The translations under genes and the position numbers were made by a program. The notes under the pieces were generated by a model, which worked only from the letters and a program-made list of their open reading frames with translations, was not told the origin of the DNA and searched no databases. Positions 1 through 8,486 of a DNA stretch of 64,000 bases are shown here, piece after piece. Source of the DNA: Flavobacterium sp. UBA6721 (lineage in GTDB: Bacteria; Bacteroidota; Bacteroidia; Flavobacteriales; Flavobacteriaceae); assembly GCA_002454195.1 (NCBI GenBank), contig DKIJ01000030.1, forward strand, positions 1 through 64,000, in the 5' to 3' direction. Each line of letters starts with the position of its first letter. Within the stretch, counting starts at the first letter, position 1.

Positions 1-277
1 GTATTTTTATTAATTAGAAAGCTTTATTTGAGTTTTTACTTTTTTATGGCTATTTTTTTTAAATTCAGGAGTTAAAAAGTTATACTATTTGTTTTTCGAA
101 CTTTTTTTCTTCTAAAAAAATGGAGAACCATTTTTTAAAGTTTCTTGTAAAACATTTTATTGTCTTTAGATCTTATTTTCCCTTTTTTATGAAAATATTA
201 TAAATTTTATATAAATTCTTATAAAATGCTTTTTTAAAATTATCGTATCTTTATAAAGAACTTAAAAAAATAAAATT
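1..277. other. AT-rich intergenic region, no gene seen
   Basis: Very AT-rich leader with long T and A runs and no open frame worth calling. It presumably carries the promoter for the YtxH gene that starts at 278. A TATCTTTA at 246-253 is one base away from the Bacteroidota -7 pattern TAnnTTTG, but it is too close to the start codon to be convincing. Confidence 0.4.
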
Positions 278-577
278 ATGGCAAGTAGTACAGGAAAAAC
301 TTTGATAGCTCTTGCAAGTGGCGCTGCAATTGGAGCTGTATTAGGAATTTTGTTTGCTCCAGACAAAGGAGAGAAAACCAGACAAAAAATTAAAGACGGT
401 TATAAAGATTTGGAAAAAGACATGAAATCTAAATTAGCAAATGCTAAAGTTGATTTAGAAGAGTCTTATGATAATATGATTTCAAATATGAGTTATAAGA
501 CAGAAGATGCTATTACTTTCTTAGAAAAAAAATTAGCTGAATTAAAAGAAAAAAATGCTAAACTTCATAAGAATTAG
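278..577 (+). CDS. YtxH domain-containing small membrane protein
   Basis: This 99-residue protein has a Gly/Ala-rich hydrophobic segment at about residues 6-27 with the typical YtxH pattern (GAAIGAVLGILFAPDKGEKT), followed by a charged, Lys/Glu-rich helical tail. Family knowledge: YtxH proteins are small general-stress proteins of unknown molecular role, often next to holin-like proteins. The next two small genes read in the same direction with gaps of 26 and 2 bases, so the three probably form one transcript acting at the inner membrane. The function is inferred only from family and context. Confidence 0.85.
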   Translation: MASSTGKTLIALASGAAIGAVLGILFAPDKGEKTRQKIKDGYKDLEKDMKSKLANAKVDLEESYDNMISNMSYKTEDAITFLEKKLAELKEKNAKLHKN

Positions 578-603
578 TTACTTATTAACTCAATTAGACA
601 AAT

Positions 604-954
604 ATGGCTTTTGAAGAACTAAAAGAACATACCGAAAATATTCAGGAGAATACGAAAGAATTTATTGAAAAAAATCTTGAATATTATAAATTATCGGCAT
701 TTAAGATGGCTATGAAATCAACGACTATGATTTTCAAGTTCACCTTAATTTTGCTTTGTATTTGTATGGTTTTATTGTTCTTTTCAATAGCGTTAGCTTT
801 TGCTATAGGAAATTATCTTGGAAGTTATACTTTTGGTTTTCTTTGTGTAGGTTTTCTGTATATCATTTTTACTGGACTATTGTTTTTGGTTAGAGATAAA
901 ATAGTAGAAGGACCTATTCTAGAGAAATTTTCAGAAATCTTTTTTAATGAATAA
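604..954 (+). CDS. Phage-holin-family / Holin-X-like membrane protein
   Basis: The 116-residue protein has an amphipathic N-terminal half (residues 1-35), two strong transmembrane segments (about 42-65 and 72-93), then a short charged tail. This is the layout of the holin-superfamily proteins that Bacteroidota chromosomes often carry beside YtxH genes. It is unlikely to be a working phage holin because no lysis or phage genes are nearby. It sits in the middle of a three-gene small-protein set. Its role is unknown; an envelope-stress function is an inference. Confidence 0.7.
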   Translation: MAFEELKEHTENIQENTKEFIEKNLEYYKLSAFKMAMKSTTMIFKFTLILLCICMVLLFFSIALAFAIGNYLGSYTFGFLCVGFLYIIFTGLLFLVRDKIVEGPILEKFSEIFFNE

Positions 955-956
955 TT

Positions 957-1211
957 ATGGTAAAGAAAAAATATTCTTCTTATGCTCAAATTGATAGCGA
1001 ATTGGAGATTCTGAAAGTGGAAAAAGAAATTAGTTATCAAAAGTTGATTTTAAGTATTGAAAAGACTAAAGATAGTTTGTCTTTTTTAAATGTAGCATCT
1101 AATGTTGTAGGAGTTATTAAAAGCAGTTTTTTTAGCTCTTACAGCACGATTTTACAGTTGTTGATACCAATAGTCATTAAATGGTTTAGAAATAAAAAAA
1201 GAGGCGATTAA
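957..1211 (+). CDS. Small hypothetical protein (DUF6327-like)
   Basis: This 84-residue protein starts two bases after the holin-like gene, so the two are probably translationally coupled. It has a charged coiled-coil-prone N-terminal half and a hydrophobic C-terminal stretch (about residues 60-76) that ends in a basic cluster. It looks like the third member of the YtxH/holin/DUF6327 set seen in flavobacteria. I name the family from memory of this context, so it is tentative. The stop codon lies inside a bidirectional terminator hairpin. Confidence 0.65.
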   Translation: MVKKKYSSYAQIDSELEILKVEKEISYQKLILSIEKTKDSLSFLNVASNVVGVIKSSFFSSYSTILQLLIPIVIKWFRNKKRGD

Positions 1212-1223
1212 GCCTCTTTTTTG
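1194..1223. terminator. Bidirectional intrinsic terminator
   Basis: A-run, stem AAAAGAGGC, loop containing the upstream stop codon, stem GCCTCTTTT, then T-run. It is placed tail-to-tail between the small-protein operon and the SPFH gene, so it can end transcripts from both sides. Confidence 0.85.
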
Positions 1224-1229
1224 TTGTAT

Positions 1230-2210
1230 TTATGCCTGATCTGTTTCAGTTGTAGTATCTTCAGGTTTATCTATTTTTTTCTTTTCTAGTTTTGTATTTG
1301 ATTTTACCGTTTTCTTCATTGATTCTCCTACCAAATTACTTGCAGTAAAACTAGCTACCATGTTGTTAAGCATATCACTACCTGCTTGTGGCGAATTAGG
1401 CAATAAAATCAAATTAGAATTAGTATCTGCACCTATGGCTTGAAGTGTATCATAGTGTTGTGTAACCACAATCAATGCAGATGCTTCTTGTGAATTGATT
1501 CCAACTTTATTTAAAACGTCCACACTTTCTACTAATCCACGGGCAATTTCGCGTCTTTGATCCGCAATACCTTGTCCTTGTAATCTTTTGCTTTCTGCTT
1601 CGGCTTTAGCTTTAGCTACGATTCTAATTCGTGATGCTTCGGCTTCAAATTCGGCTACTGTTTTTTCTCTGTCTGCCGCATTAATTCTATTCATGGCATT
1701 TTTTACCTGAATATCCGGATCAATATCAGTAACTAAAGTGTTGATGATGGTATATCCATAAGTGGTCATGGCTTCGTTTAGTTCTCTTTTTACGGCAACA
1801 GCTATATCATCTTTTCGTTCAAAAACATCGTCTAGTTTTAATTTAGGAACTTCGGCACGAACTACATCAAATACATACGAAGTAATTTGATCATGTGGAT
1901 ATTCCAGTTTATAAAAAGCATCGTAAACGGTTTCTTTTACCACCATAAACTGAACAGAAACTTTTAGTTTGACAAATACATTGTCTTTCGTTTTAGTTTC
2001 AATAATTACATCTAATTGTTGGATTTTTAGATTTACACGACCCGCAATTCTATCAATTAAGGGAATTTTTAATTGTAGTCCAGAATGTCTAATACTAACA
2101 AATTTTCCAAAACGTTCTATAATAACAGCCGTTTGTTGTTTCACTGTGAAGAAGGAGGAAAGGAAAATAAACAGTGCTATGAACAATAAAAATAAGAATG
2201 GTACATTCAT
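1230..2210 (-). CDS. SPFH/band 7 domain membrane protein (QmcA/stomatin-like)
   Basis: The 326-residue protein has one N-terminal transmembrane segment (about residues 4-22), then a band-7 domain. Diagnostic stretches are the start FTVKQQTAVIIERFGK, the segment TDIDPDIQVKNAMNRINAADREK, and a long Ala/Glu-rich helix AEAEAS/AKAKAEAESKRLQGQGIA. Proteins of this type form large oligomeric cages on the inner membrane and often associate with FtsH proteases. The C-terminal about 40 residues are low-complexity and charged. The gene stands alone on the minus strand and shares a terminator with the upstream small-protein operon. Confidence 0.9.
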   Translation of the reverse strand: MNVPFLFLLFIALFIFLSSFFTVKQQTAVIIERFGKFVSIRHSGLQLKIPLIDRIAGRVNLKIQQLDVIIETKTKDNVFVKLKVSVQFMVVKETVYDAFYKLEYPHDQITSYVFDVVRAEVPKLKLDDVFERKDDIAVAVKRELNEAMTTYGYTIINTLVTDIDPDIQVKNAMNRINAADREKTVAEFEAEASRIRIVAKAKAEAESKRLQGQGIADQRREIARGLVESVDVLNKVGINSQEASALIVVTQHYDTLQAIGADTNSNLILLPNSPQAGSDMLNNMVASFTASNLVGESMKKTVKSNTKLEKKKIDKPEDTTTETDQA

Positions 2211-2287
2211 AATGTGTATAATTTAATTAGAAAATATCTGTTAAATTACAAAAAAACTTTAGGTTTGTGCCTGTAAAATCTTTTTAT

Positions 2288-2929
2288 ATGAAAAAGCTAA
2301 CTTTCTCTCTTTGTTTTCTTTTGGTATCTGTCTTAAGTATAGCACAATATCATTATCGAGATTCTAACAGAATTGGAATTACAGTAGGGGTGAACCAATT
2401 TACTTTAAATACCGATAATTTTGAAACAAAACCAGCTAATGGTTGGAATGCAGGTTTATCTATGAGAGGTAATTTTTATAACAGTTGGGATATGGTTTAC
2501 GCCATTCAGTTTTCTGAAAACAATTTTTCTGTTGAAACTAATTCTTTAACTTCTTTACAAGAAGAGGTCAATTATAAGATTCCATCGGCTCAAATTTCTT
2601 TAGAACTAAGTTATGTACTTGTTGAAAATCATTTATCGATAGAATTTGGTCCATTAGTTCAAATTAATGGTAAGTCAAAAGTGCAATCTGGAAAAGAAAA
2701 TAATGTGATTTCAGGTACTACTTTATTGACTAAAGATATCCAAGATATCAATAAATTCAACTTTTATCCAACAGTTGGACTTAGTGCCGGAGCGAAACAT
2801 TTCAGAGTAAATGTTTCTTATCAATATGGAATAACTAATATGTTTGGAAATTTGAATAGCAATTATCCCAATAACAATTTGAAAGCTAATCCAGGAATTC
2901 TTAACGGAAATGTTATTATTTATTTATAA
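2288..2929 (+). CDS. Outer-membrane beta-barrel protein (PorT-like)
   Basis: Starting at the ATG at 2288, which puts a classic signal peptide first (MKKLTFSLCFLLVSVLSIAQ), the product is 213 residues. A GTG 21 bases upstream is in frame but would add seven residues before the signal sequence. The mature part alternates hydrophobic and polar residues in short strands, as in the 8-strand outer-membrane beta-barrel domain of Bacteroidota. The ligand or partner cannot be told. It has its own terminator at 2928-2960. Confidence 0.75.
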   Translation: MKKLTFSLCFLLVSVLSIAQYHYRDSNRIGITVGVNQFTLNTDNFETKPANGWNAGLSMRGNFYNSWDMVYAIQFSENNFSVETNSLTSLQEEVNYKIPSAQISLELSYVLVENHLSIEFGPLVQINGKSKVQSGKENNVISGTTLLTKDIQDINKFNFYPTVGLSAGAKHFRVNVSYQYGITNMFGNLNSNYPNNNLKANPGILNGNVIIYL

Positions 2930-2960
2930 AAAAAGTCCCGACTAATTATCGGGACTTTTT
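2928..2960. terminator. Bidirectional intrinsic terminator
   Basis: Perfect stem AAAAAGTCCCGA / TCGGGACTTTTT with a 7-base loop, A-run on one side and T-run on the other. It separates the convergent beta-barrel gene and gltX. Confidence 0.9.
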
Positions 2961-2963
2961 GTT

Positions 2964-4469
2964 TTATATAGTTTCGATTGTTTTTTGAATTCTTGAAATA
3001 CTTTCTTCTTTTCCAATAATTTCAACAATGTCAAATAGGTGAGGACCTTTTAAAGCGCCTACTAAACTCAATCTAAATGGTTGCATTACTTTACCCATTC
3101 CAATTTCGTTTTTAGTTAACCAGTCTTTGACAATAGTTTCAATATTAGCAGATGTAAAATCAGTGATTTCTTCCAGTACTGAAATTAATTCCTGCATTAA
3201 AGCCGGTGTTTCCTCTTTCCAGTTTTTCTTAGCCTTTTCATCATAAGCTGTTGGAGCTTCAAAAAAGAAATCACTTAAATCCCAAAATTCAGAAACAAAA
3301 TTTGCTCTTTCTTTTATTAAGGAAACAATTTTGCTTGTCAGTTCTAGAGAAGTCGAGATCCCTTTTTCTTTTAAAATAACAGCAAAATCTTCGGCTAATT
3401 TTTCATCTTTTGCTTGAACTAAATATTGGTGATTAAACCATTTATTTTTCTCAGGATCAAATTTAGCTCCTGCTTTATGCACTCTGTTTAAATCAAAAGC
3501 TTCGACTAATTCTTCTAAAGAAAACAATTCTTTATCTGTACCGTCATTCCATCCTAATAAGGCCAGGAAGTTTACTACAGCTTCTGGGAAAAACCCTTTT
3601 TCTCTATAACCAGATGAAGTTCCGTCTTCCGTTTTCCACTCTAATGGGAATACTGGAAAACCTAATTTATCTCCATCACGTTTTGATAATTTTCCGTTTC
3701 CAACAGGTTTTAAAATCAATGGTAAGTGTGCAAATTCAGGTGCAGCCCATCCAAAAGCATGATACAATAACACGTGTAATGGCATAGATGGCAACCATTC
3801 TTCTCCTCGAATTACGTGTGTGGTTTGCATTAAATGATCATCAACAATATTGGCTAAATGATACGTTGGCATCCCGTCACTTTTAAACAAAACTTTATCA
3901 TCTAGTAAGTTCGTTTCAAATTTTACATGACCACGAATAATATCTTTAAGATGTAAAATTTCATCAACAGGAGTCTTAAAACGGATTACATAATGTTCTC
4001 CATTAGCAATTCTATGTGCAGTTTCCTCTGCAGAAAGCACTAAAGAAGTATCCAGTTTTTCTCTGTTAGTATGATTGTAAATAAAAGTTTTTCCTTGTTC
4101 TTCTTCTGATTTTCTGTAGGCATCTAATGCTTCAGGAGTATCAAATGCATAATAGGCCCAACCTGATTGTATCAATTGATCAGCATATTGTTTGTATAAA
4201 TGTTTTCTTTCGCTTTGACGGTAGGGTCCAAATTTTTCATTTTTTCCAATAGTTTCATCTGGAGCAATTCCTAACCAATCCAGAGCTTCCATAATGTATT
4301 CTTCTGCTCCTGGTACAAAACGATTTTGGTCAGTATCTTCAATTCTTAAGAAGAAAGTTCCACCATTTTTTTTGGCAAATAAATAATTAAATAGGGCAGT
4401 ACGTACACCACCAATATGTAAAGGTCCCGTTGGACTAGGTGCAAAACGCACACGAATTGGGTTTGACAT
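2964..4469 (-). CDS. gltX: Glutamate--tRNA ligase
   Basis: Class I aminoacyl-tRNA synthetase of 501 residues, the normal length. The HIGH signature appears as HIGG at residues 18-21 in PSPTGPLHIGG, and the KMSKS signature as KLSKRD at 260-265. The C-terminal helical anticodon-binding region is present. It charges tRNA-Glu for translation; Glu-tRNA is also the substrate of HemA, whose gene lies at 52.9-54.1 kb in this window. A -7 element on the minus strand (4487-4494) is placed for its promoter. Confidence 0.97.
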   Translation of the reverse strand: MSNPIRVRFAPSPTGPLHIGGVRTALFNYLFAKKNGGTFFLRIEDTDQNRFVPGAEEYIMEALDWLGIAPDETIGKNEKFGPYRQSERKHLYKQYADQLIQSGWAYYAFDTPEALDAYRKSEEEQGKTFIYNHTNREKLDTSLVLSAEETAHRIANGEHYVIRFKTPVDEILHLKDIIRGHVKFETNLLDDKVLFKSDGMPTYHLANIVDDHLMQTTHVIRGEEWLPSMPLHVLLYHAFGWAAPEFAHLPLILKPVGNGKLSKRDGDKLGFPVFPLEWKTEDGTSSGYREKGFFPEAVVNFLALLGWNDGTDKELFSLEELVEAFDLNRVHKAGAKFDPEKNKWFNHQYLVQAKDEKLAEDFAVILKEKGISTSLELTSKIVSLIKERANFVSEFWDLSDFFFEAPTAYDEKAKKNWKEETPALMQELISVLEEITDFTSANIETIVKDWLTKNEIGMGKVMQPFRLSLVGALKGPHLFDIVEIIGKEESISRIQKTIETI

Positions 4470-4486
4470 TTTGATATAATTTTTTG

Positions 4487-4494
4487 CAAAGATA
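4487..4494 (-). promoter_or_regulatory. Putative -7 element of gltX promoter
   Basis: On the minus strand this reads TATCTTTG, an exact match to the Bacteroidota pattern TAnnTTTG, 17 bases upstream of the gltX start codon. No clear -33 TTG is visible at the normal distance. The DNA just upstream (4499-4532) is a loose tandem of AGTTAGAAG-type units. Confidence 0.45.
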
Positions 4495-4626
4495 CTTAGA
4501 AGTTAGAAGTCAGTAGTTAGATGTTAGAAGTTTTTCAAATTATAATGTAAAATTTGGAATTTTGTATTTGATTTTTTGTATTGTTATAATTGTTACTTTT
4601 ATAGGTTATTATAAAGCATTTTTATT

Positions 4627-7600
4627 TTGAATAGTTCCAATTTTATATATCAAAAATTAGAAGCTTTCATCCGAAAGTATTATTTAAACGAACTAATAAG
4701 AGGCATCGTTTTCTTTATTGGTTTGGGTTTATTGTATTTTCTTTTTACCCTGTTCATAGAATATTTTCTTTGGTTGAAGCCATTAGGAAGAAGTATTTTG
4801 TTTTGGACTTTTGTTGGGGTAGAAGTGTTTTTACTATTTCGCTTTATTTTGTTTCCCATTTTTAAACTATTAAAATTTAAAAAGGGAATTGATTACAATG
4901 ATGCTTCAGCTATTATTGGAAATCATTTTTTAGAAGTAAAAGATAAATTACTCAATTTTATTCAGCTTTCTAATCCTGAAAATCATGGAGCAAAATCGGA
5001 ATTGTTATTAGCTTCTATTGAACAAAAAGCGAATGCCTTGCAACCAATTCCTTTTACAAATGCTGTAAATTATAATTCGAATAAGAAATATTTACCGCTT
5101 GCTTTGATACCTCTTTTCTTGTTTTTTTCTTTTTATTTTTCAGGAAATAAAGGAATCATTACTCAAAGTTTGAATAGAATAGTTCATTTTAATGCTACTT
5201 TTTTACCACCTGCCCCTTTTGAATTTGTTGTTTTAAATTCAAATTTGCAAACCGAACAAAACAAAGATTTTGTTTTAAAAGTAAAAACTATTGGAAAAGT
5301 AGTTCCTGAAAATGTTATGATTTTCATTAATGATGAAAGCTATTTTATGGAAACTATTAAGCCTGGTGAATTTCAGTTTACAATTGAAAAACCTACTACA
5401 GATATTAATTTTCATTTACAGGGTAATGCTGTATCGTCCGTGGATTATCATTTGAAAGTTGTTGCTGTTCCTTCTATTTTAAATTTTGAAATGCTCTTGA
5501 ATTTTCCAACCCATCTTAATCGTAAACCTGAAATTATTAAAGGGACAGGTAATGCTGTAATTCCTGAAGGAACTAAAGTAACCTGGAAAATTAATACTCA
5601 GGCAACGCAAAAAGTGGTTTTTTCTAATGGAAATTCTGTTTCTGAATTCTCTAAAACACAAAATAGCTTTGTTTTAGCTAAAAATATTATTGAAAATACA
5701 GATTATCAAATTATTAGCTCTAATTCTTCCATAATAAATTATGAAAAACTCAATTATCAGTTATCTGTAATCAAAGATCAGTATCCTAGCATTACAGTGA
5801 ATCAAGCTCCTGATAGTTTACATCTTGCTTCTAATTATGTTTTAGGTAAAATTAGTGATGATAATGGTTTACGTCTTTTGCAGATAGTCTATTATGAATC
5901 TAATAAACCTGCAACTGCCAAACGTGGAACAATTGCTATTAAGCAAGGAGTTTTCGATCAATTTGTTTTTTCATTTCCTGCTAATCTTCCTGTAGAAGAA
6001 GGAGTAAATTATTATTACTATTTCGAGGTTTTTGATAATGATGTTTTAAATCATTTTAAAAGTGCTAAGTCGGCTGTTTTTTCTAATCGTATCCGAACAG
6101 CCGAAGAAAAACAAGATATGCTTTTGCAACAGCAATCTAACAATATCGATGGTTTACAAAAGTCTTTAAAAAATCAAGATAAACAATTTTCACAGCTGGA
6201 TAAGTTTCAAAAATCTGGAAAAGAAAAAGAAAATTTTGAATTTAATGACCAACAAAAAATAAATGATTTTATCCAACAGCAAAAAAATCAAGATGAGATG
6301 ATGCGTAATTTTATGGATAAAATGAAAAATAATTTAGATGAATCTAAATCAAAAAAAGAAGATGAATTCAAAAAAGAATTAGAAAAACGAATCGATAGAA
6401 ATAATACCGAATTGGAAAAAAATCAAAAGCTTTTAGATGAATTAAAATCTTTGAATGATAAATTAAAGAATGAAGATTTATTAGAAAAATTAGATCAGTT
6501 CAAACAAACTAGTAAAAATCAAATTAAATATTTACAACAATTAGTTGAACTTACTAAGAAGTATTATGTTCAAAAAAAGGCTGAACAAGTAGCTGATAAA
6601 TTAGATAAACTATCTAATAAGCAAGATAAACTTTCAGAAAATGAGAAAGAGAATTCATTAAATAAACAACAGGAAATTAATAAAGTATTTGATGCTATTC
6701 AAAAAGATTTAGATGATTTACAAAAGGAAAATAAAGAATTAAAAACTCCTTTAGATATTCCTAATAATGATGCAAACGAAAAAAATATTGATGAAGATTT
6801 AAAGAAAGCTTCTGATGAATTAAAGAATAATAATACTTCTAAAGCTAAACCAAATCAAAAAAATGCTGCAAAAAAAATGAAGTCTATGTCCATGAAAATG
6901 GAACAAGGTATGGAAGGTGCAGAGATGGAACAAATGGAAGAGGATGCAAAAATGTTACGTCAGGTTTTAGATAATTTATTAGCCTTTTCTTTATCAGAGG
7001 AAGCGGTTATGGCTCGTTTTAAATCATTGAACTCGGCTTCACCAGCTTTTAATAAAAATATAAAATTACAGCAAGATTTACGATTGCAATTTAAGCATAT
7101 TGATGATAGTTTATTTGCTATGTCTTTACGTAATCCTAAGTTCACAGAAGACATAACGAAAGAAGTGGGTAATGTGCAATACAATATTGATAAATCTCTT
7201 GAAAGTTTAACCGATTCACAGTTTTCTAAAGGTATTTCTCATCTACAATATGCTGTTGCTTCCGCTAATAAGTTAGGTGATTTTTTAAGTGAATTGCTAA
7301 ACAGCATGCAAATGTCTTTATCTAGTATGGGTCAAGGAAAATCTAAATCAGGTAAAAGTGAAGGTATGCAATTGCCGGATATTATTTCCAAACAACAATC
7401 ACTTGCTGATAAAATGAAAGCCGGAACGAAGCCAGGAGAATCTCAAAAAGGAAATGTAGGCGATAAAAAGAATGGTGATTCCGGTCAGGATGGAGAAGGA
7501 GATGCCCGTTCTATTATGGAAATATATAAAGAACAAAAAGCTTTACGCGAAGCCTTAGAAGGAGAGTTGAAAAAGCAAGGTTTGGGCAATTCCGGCCAAA

Positions 7601-7905
7601 GTACTTTAGAAAAAATGAAGGATCTTGAGAAGCAGTTATTGAATAAAGGTTTTAAAAATGAAACGATTCAAAAGGCTAATAATATCAAACAGGAATTACT
7701 AAAATTAAATACTGCTATCCGTCAACAGGGAGAAGATAATAAACGTCAATCTGAAACCAATCTAAAAGATTTTTCTAACACTTCAAAAGCTTTACCTAAC
7801 AGCTTGTTAGAATATCTTAAAAGCATAGAAATATTAAATAGACAATCATTACCTTTGCGCTCGAATTTAAACCGCAAGGTTCAAGAATATTTTAATACAA
7901 AATGA
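4627..7905 (+). CDS. DUF4175 family large membrane/coiled-coil protein
   Basis: A 1092-residue protein typical of Bacteroidota DUF4175. It has N-terminal transmembrane segments (about residues 22-44, 50-75 and 153-171), a middle beta-rich region (about 195-490), and a very long Lys/Glu/Gln/Asn-rich helical region (about 500-1080) with heptad-like character and Met-rich patches near 755-785. The called start is a TTG because no ATG lies near the N-terminal hydrophobic segment; the exact start is uncertain. It overlaps ybeY by four bases (ATGA), so the two are translationally coupled. Its molecular role is unknown; a cell-envelope structural or regulatory role is an inference. Confidence 0.85.
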   Translation: MNSSNFIYQKLEAFIRKYYLNELIRGIVFFIGLGLLYFLFTLFIEYFLWLKPLGRSILFWTFVGVEVFLLFRFILFPIFKLLKFKKGIDYNDASAIIGNHFLEVKDKLLNFIQLSNPENHGAKSELLLASIEQKANALQPIPFTNAVNYNSNKKYLPLALIPLFLFFSFYFSGNKGIITQSLNRIVHFNATFLPPAPFEFVVLNSNLQTEQNKDFVLKVKTIGKVVPENVMIFINDESYFMETIKPGEFQFTIEKPTTDINFHLQGNAVSSVDYHLKVVAVPSILNFEMLLNFPTHLNRKPEIIKGTGNAVIPEGTKVTWKINTQATQKVVFSNGNSVSEFSKTQNSFVLAKNIIENTDYQIISSNSSIINYEKLNYQLSVIKDQYPSITVNQAPDSLHLASNYVLGKISDDNGLRLLQIVYYESNKPATAKRGTIAIKQGVFDQFVFSFPANLPVEEGVNYYYYFEVFDNDVLNHFKSAKSAVFSNRIRTAEEKQDMLLQQQSNNIDGLQKSLKNQDKQFSQLDKFQKSGKEKENFEFNDQQKINDFIQQQKNQDEMMRNFMDKMKNNLDESKSKKEDEFKKELEKRIDRNNTELEKNQKLLDELKSLNDKLKNEDLLEKLDQFKQTSKNQIKYLQQLVELTKKYYVQKKAEQVADKLDKLSNKQDKLSENEKENSLNKQQEINKVFDAIQKDLDDLQKENKELKTPLDIPNNDANEKNIDEDLKKASDELKNNNTSKAKPNQKNAAKKMKSMSMKMEQGMEGAEMEQMEEDAKMLRQVLDNLLAFSLSEEAVMARFKSLNSASPAFNKNIKLQQDLRLQFKHIDDSLFAMSLRNPKFTEDITKEVGNVQYNIDKSLESLTDSQFSKGISHLQYAVASANKLGDFLSELLNSMQMSLSSMGQGKSKSGKSEGMQLPDIISKQQSLADKMKAGTKPGESQKGNVGDKKNGDSGQDGEGDARSIMEIYKEQKALREALEGELKKQGLGNSGQSTLEKMKDLEKQLLNKGFKNETIQKANNIKQELLKLNTAIRQQGEDNKRQSETNLKDFSNTSKALPNSLLEYLKSIEILNRQSLPLRSNLNRKVQEYFNTK

Positions 7906-8321
7906 TAGATTTTAATTACGAATGTGATTTTACTTTAGAGAACGAAGAAGCTATTTCTGCATGGTTATCGGCCGTTATCGTTTCTGAAAACAAGAAAGAA
8001 GGCGAGATAAATTATATTTTTTGTGATGACGAATATCTTCATAAAATCAATATGGAATATTTAAATCACGATACTCTTACCGATATTATTAGTTTTGATT
8101 ATACTGTAGGTAATGAATTAAATGGTGATATATTTATTTCTGTAGAACGTGTTCAGGATAATGCTAATGATTTTAATGTTTCTTTCGATGAAGAATTAAA
8201 GCGTGTTATTGTTCATGGCGTACTTCATTATTGCGGCTATAAAGATAAGGACGAAGTAAGCGAGCAATTAATGCGCGCTAAGGAAGATGAAAAAATTGCA
8301 ATGTTCCACGTGGAACAGTAA
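7902..8321 (+). CDS. ybeY: Endoribonuclease YbeY (rRNA maturation factor)
   Basis: This 139-residue protein carries the UPF0054 signature HGVLHYCGYKDKDE, with the two metal-binding His in HGVLH; in place of the usual third His there is the KDK variant common in Bacteroidota. YbeY is a zinc-dependent single-strand RNase for 16S rRNA 3'-end processing and ribosome quality control. The last five residues before the stop (FHVEQ) are encoded by a parS-like palindrome (8302-8317), so the C-terminus seems shaped by a DNA site. It is coupled to the DUF4175 gene upstream. Confidence 0.95.
   Translation: MIDFNYECDFTLENEEAISAWLSAVIVSENKKEGEINYIFCDDEYLHKINMEYLNHDTLTDIISFDYTVGNELNGDIFISVERVQDNANDFNVSFDEELKRVIVHGVLHYCGYKDKDEVSEQLMRAKEDEKIAMFHVEQ
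8302..8317. promoter_or_regulatory. parS-like site 1 (ParB binding palindrome)
   Basis: The perfect 16-bp palindrome TGTTCCACGTGGAACA matches the conserved bacterial parS sequence TGTTnCACGTGnAACA. It overlaps the 3' end of ybeY and its stop codon begins just after it. parS sites recruit ParB for chromosome segregation and normally cluster near oriC; a location next to mnmG (gidA) is classical. Confidence 0.85.
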
Positions 8322-8347
8322 TCTTAAAATTCTACTTTTGAATAATA

Positions 8348-8363
8348 TGTTCCACGTGGAACG
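8348..8363. promoter_or_regulatory. parS-like site 2
   Basis: TGTTCCACGTGGAACG, one base from the perfect palindrome, lies 46 bases after site 1 in the ybeY-mnmG gap. Two such 16-mers so close in AT-rich DNA are very unlikely by chance. Confidence 0.8.
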
Positions 8364-8386
8364 TTTGAAAAAAATAATAAAAATAT

Positions 8387-8401
8387 GCTTCCGTAGGAAG
8401 C
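8387..8401. repeat. Solitary REP-like palindrome
   Basis: GCTTCCGTAGGAAGC, a perfect 15-base palindromic hairpin, is of the same kind as the units around the transposase at 47.7 kb (e.g. GCTTCTACGAAGC). No transposase is nearby, so it looks like a dispersed copy. The rest of the 8322-8486 gap holds only AT-rich sequence. Confidence 0.65.
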
Positions 8402-8486
8402 GAAATTTAAACTGGTTTTTTTGAATTCATTTTTTGTAATTGTTTTCAAAATGGCTTCCCTGAAAAGAGGGTAAATAATAAAAAGA

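Noticed and set aside
604..954. Prophage holin and lysis cassette
   Set aside because: No endolysin, spanin or other phage gene is near; the neighbours are YtxH and a small conserved protein, a known chromosomal set.
8318..8486. Origin of replication itself in the ybeY-mnmG gap
   Set aside because: parS-like sites are present, but I see no cluster of DnaA boxes (TTATnCACA) and no AT-rich unwinding element distinct from the background, so only proximity is claimed.
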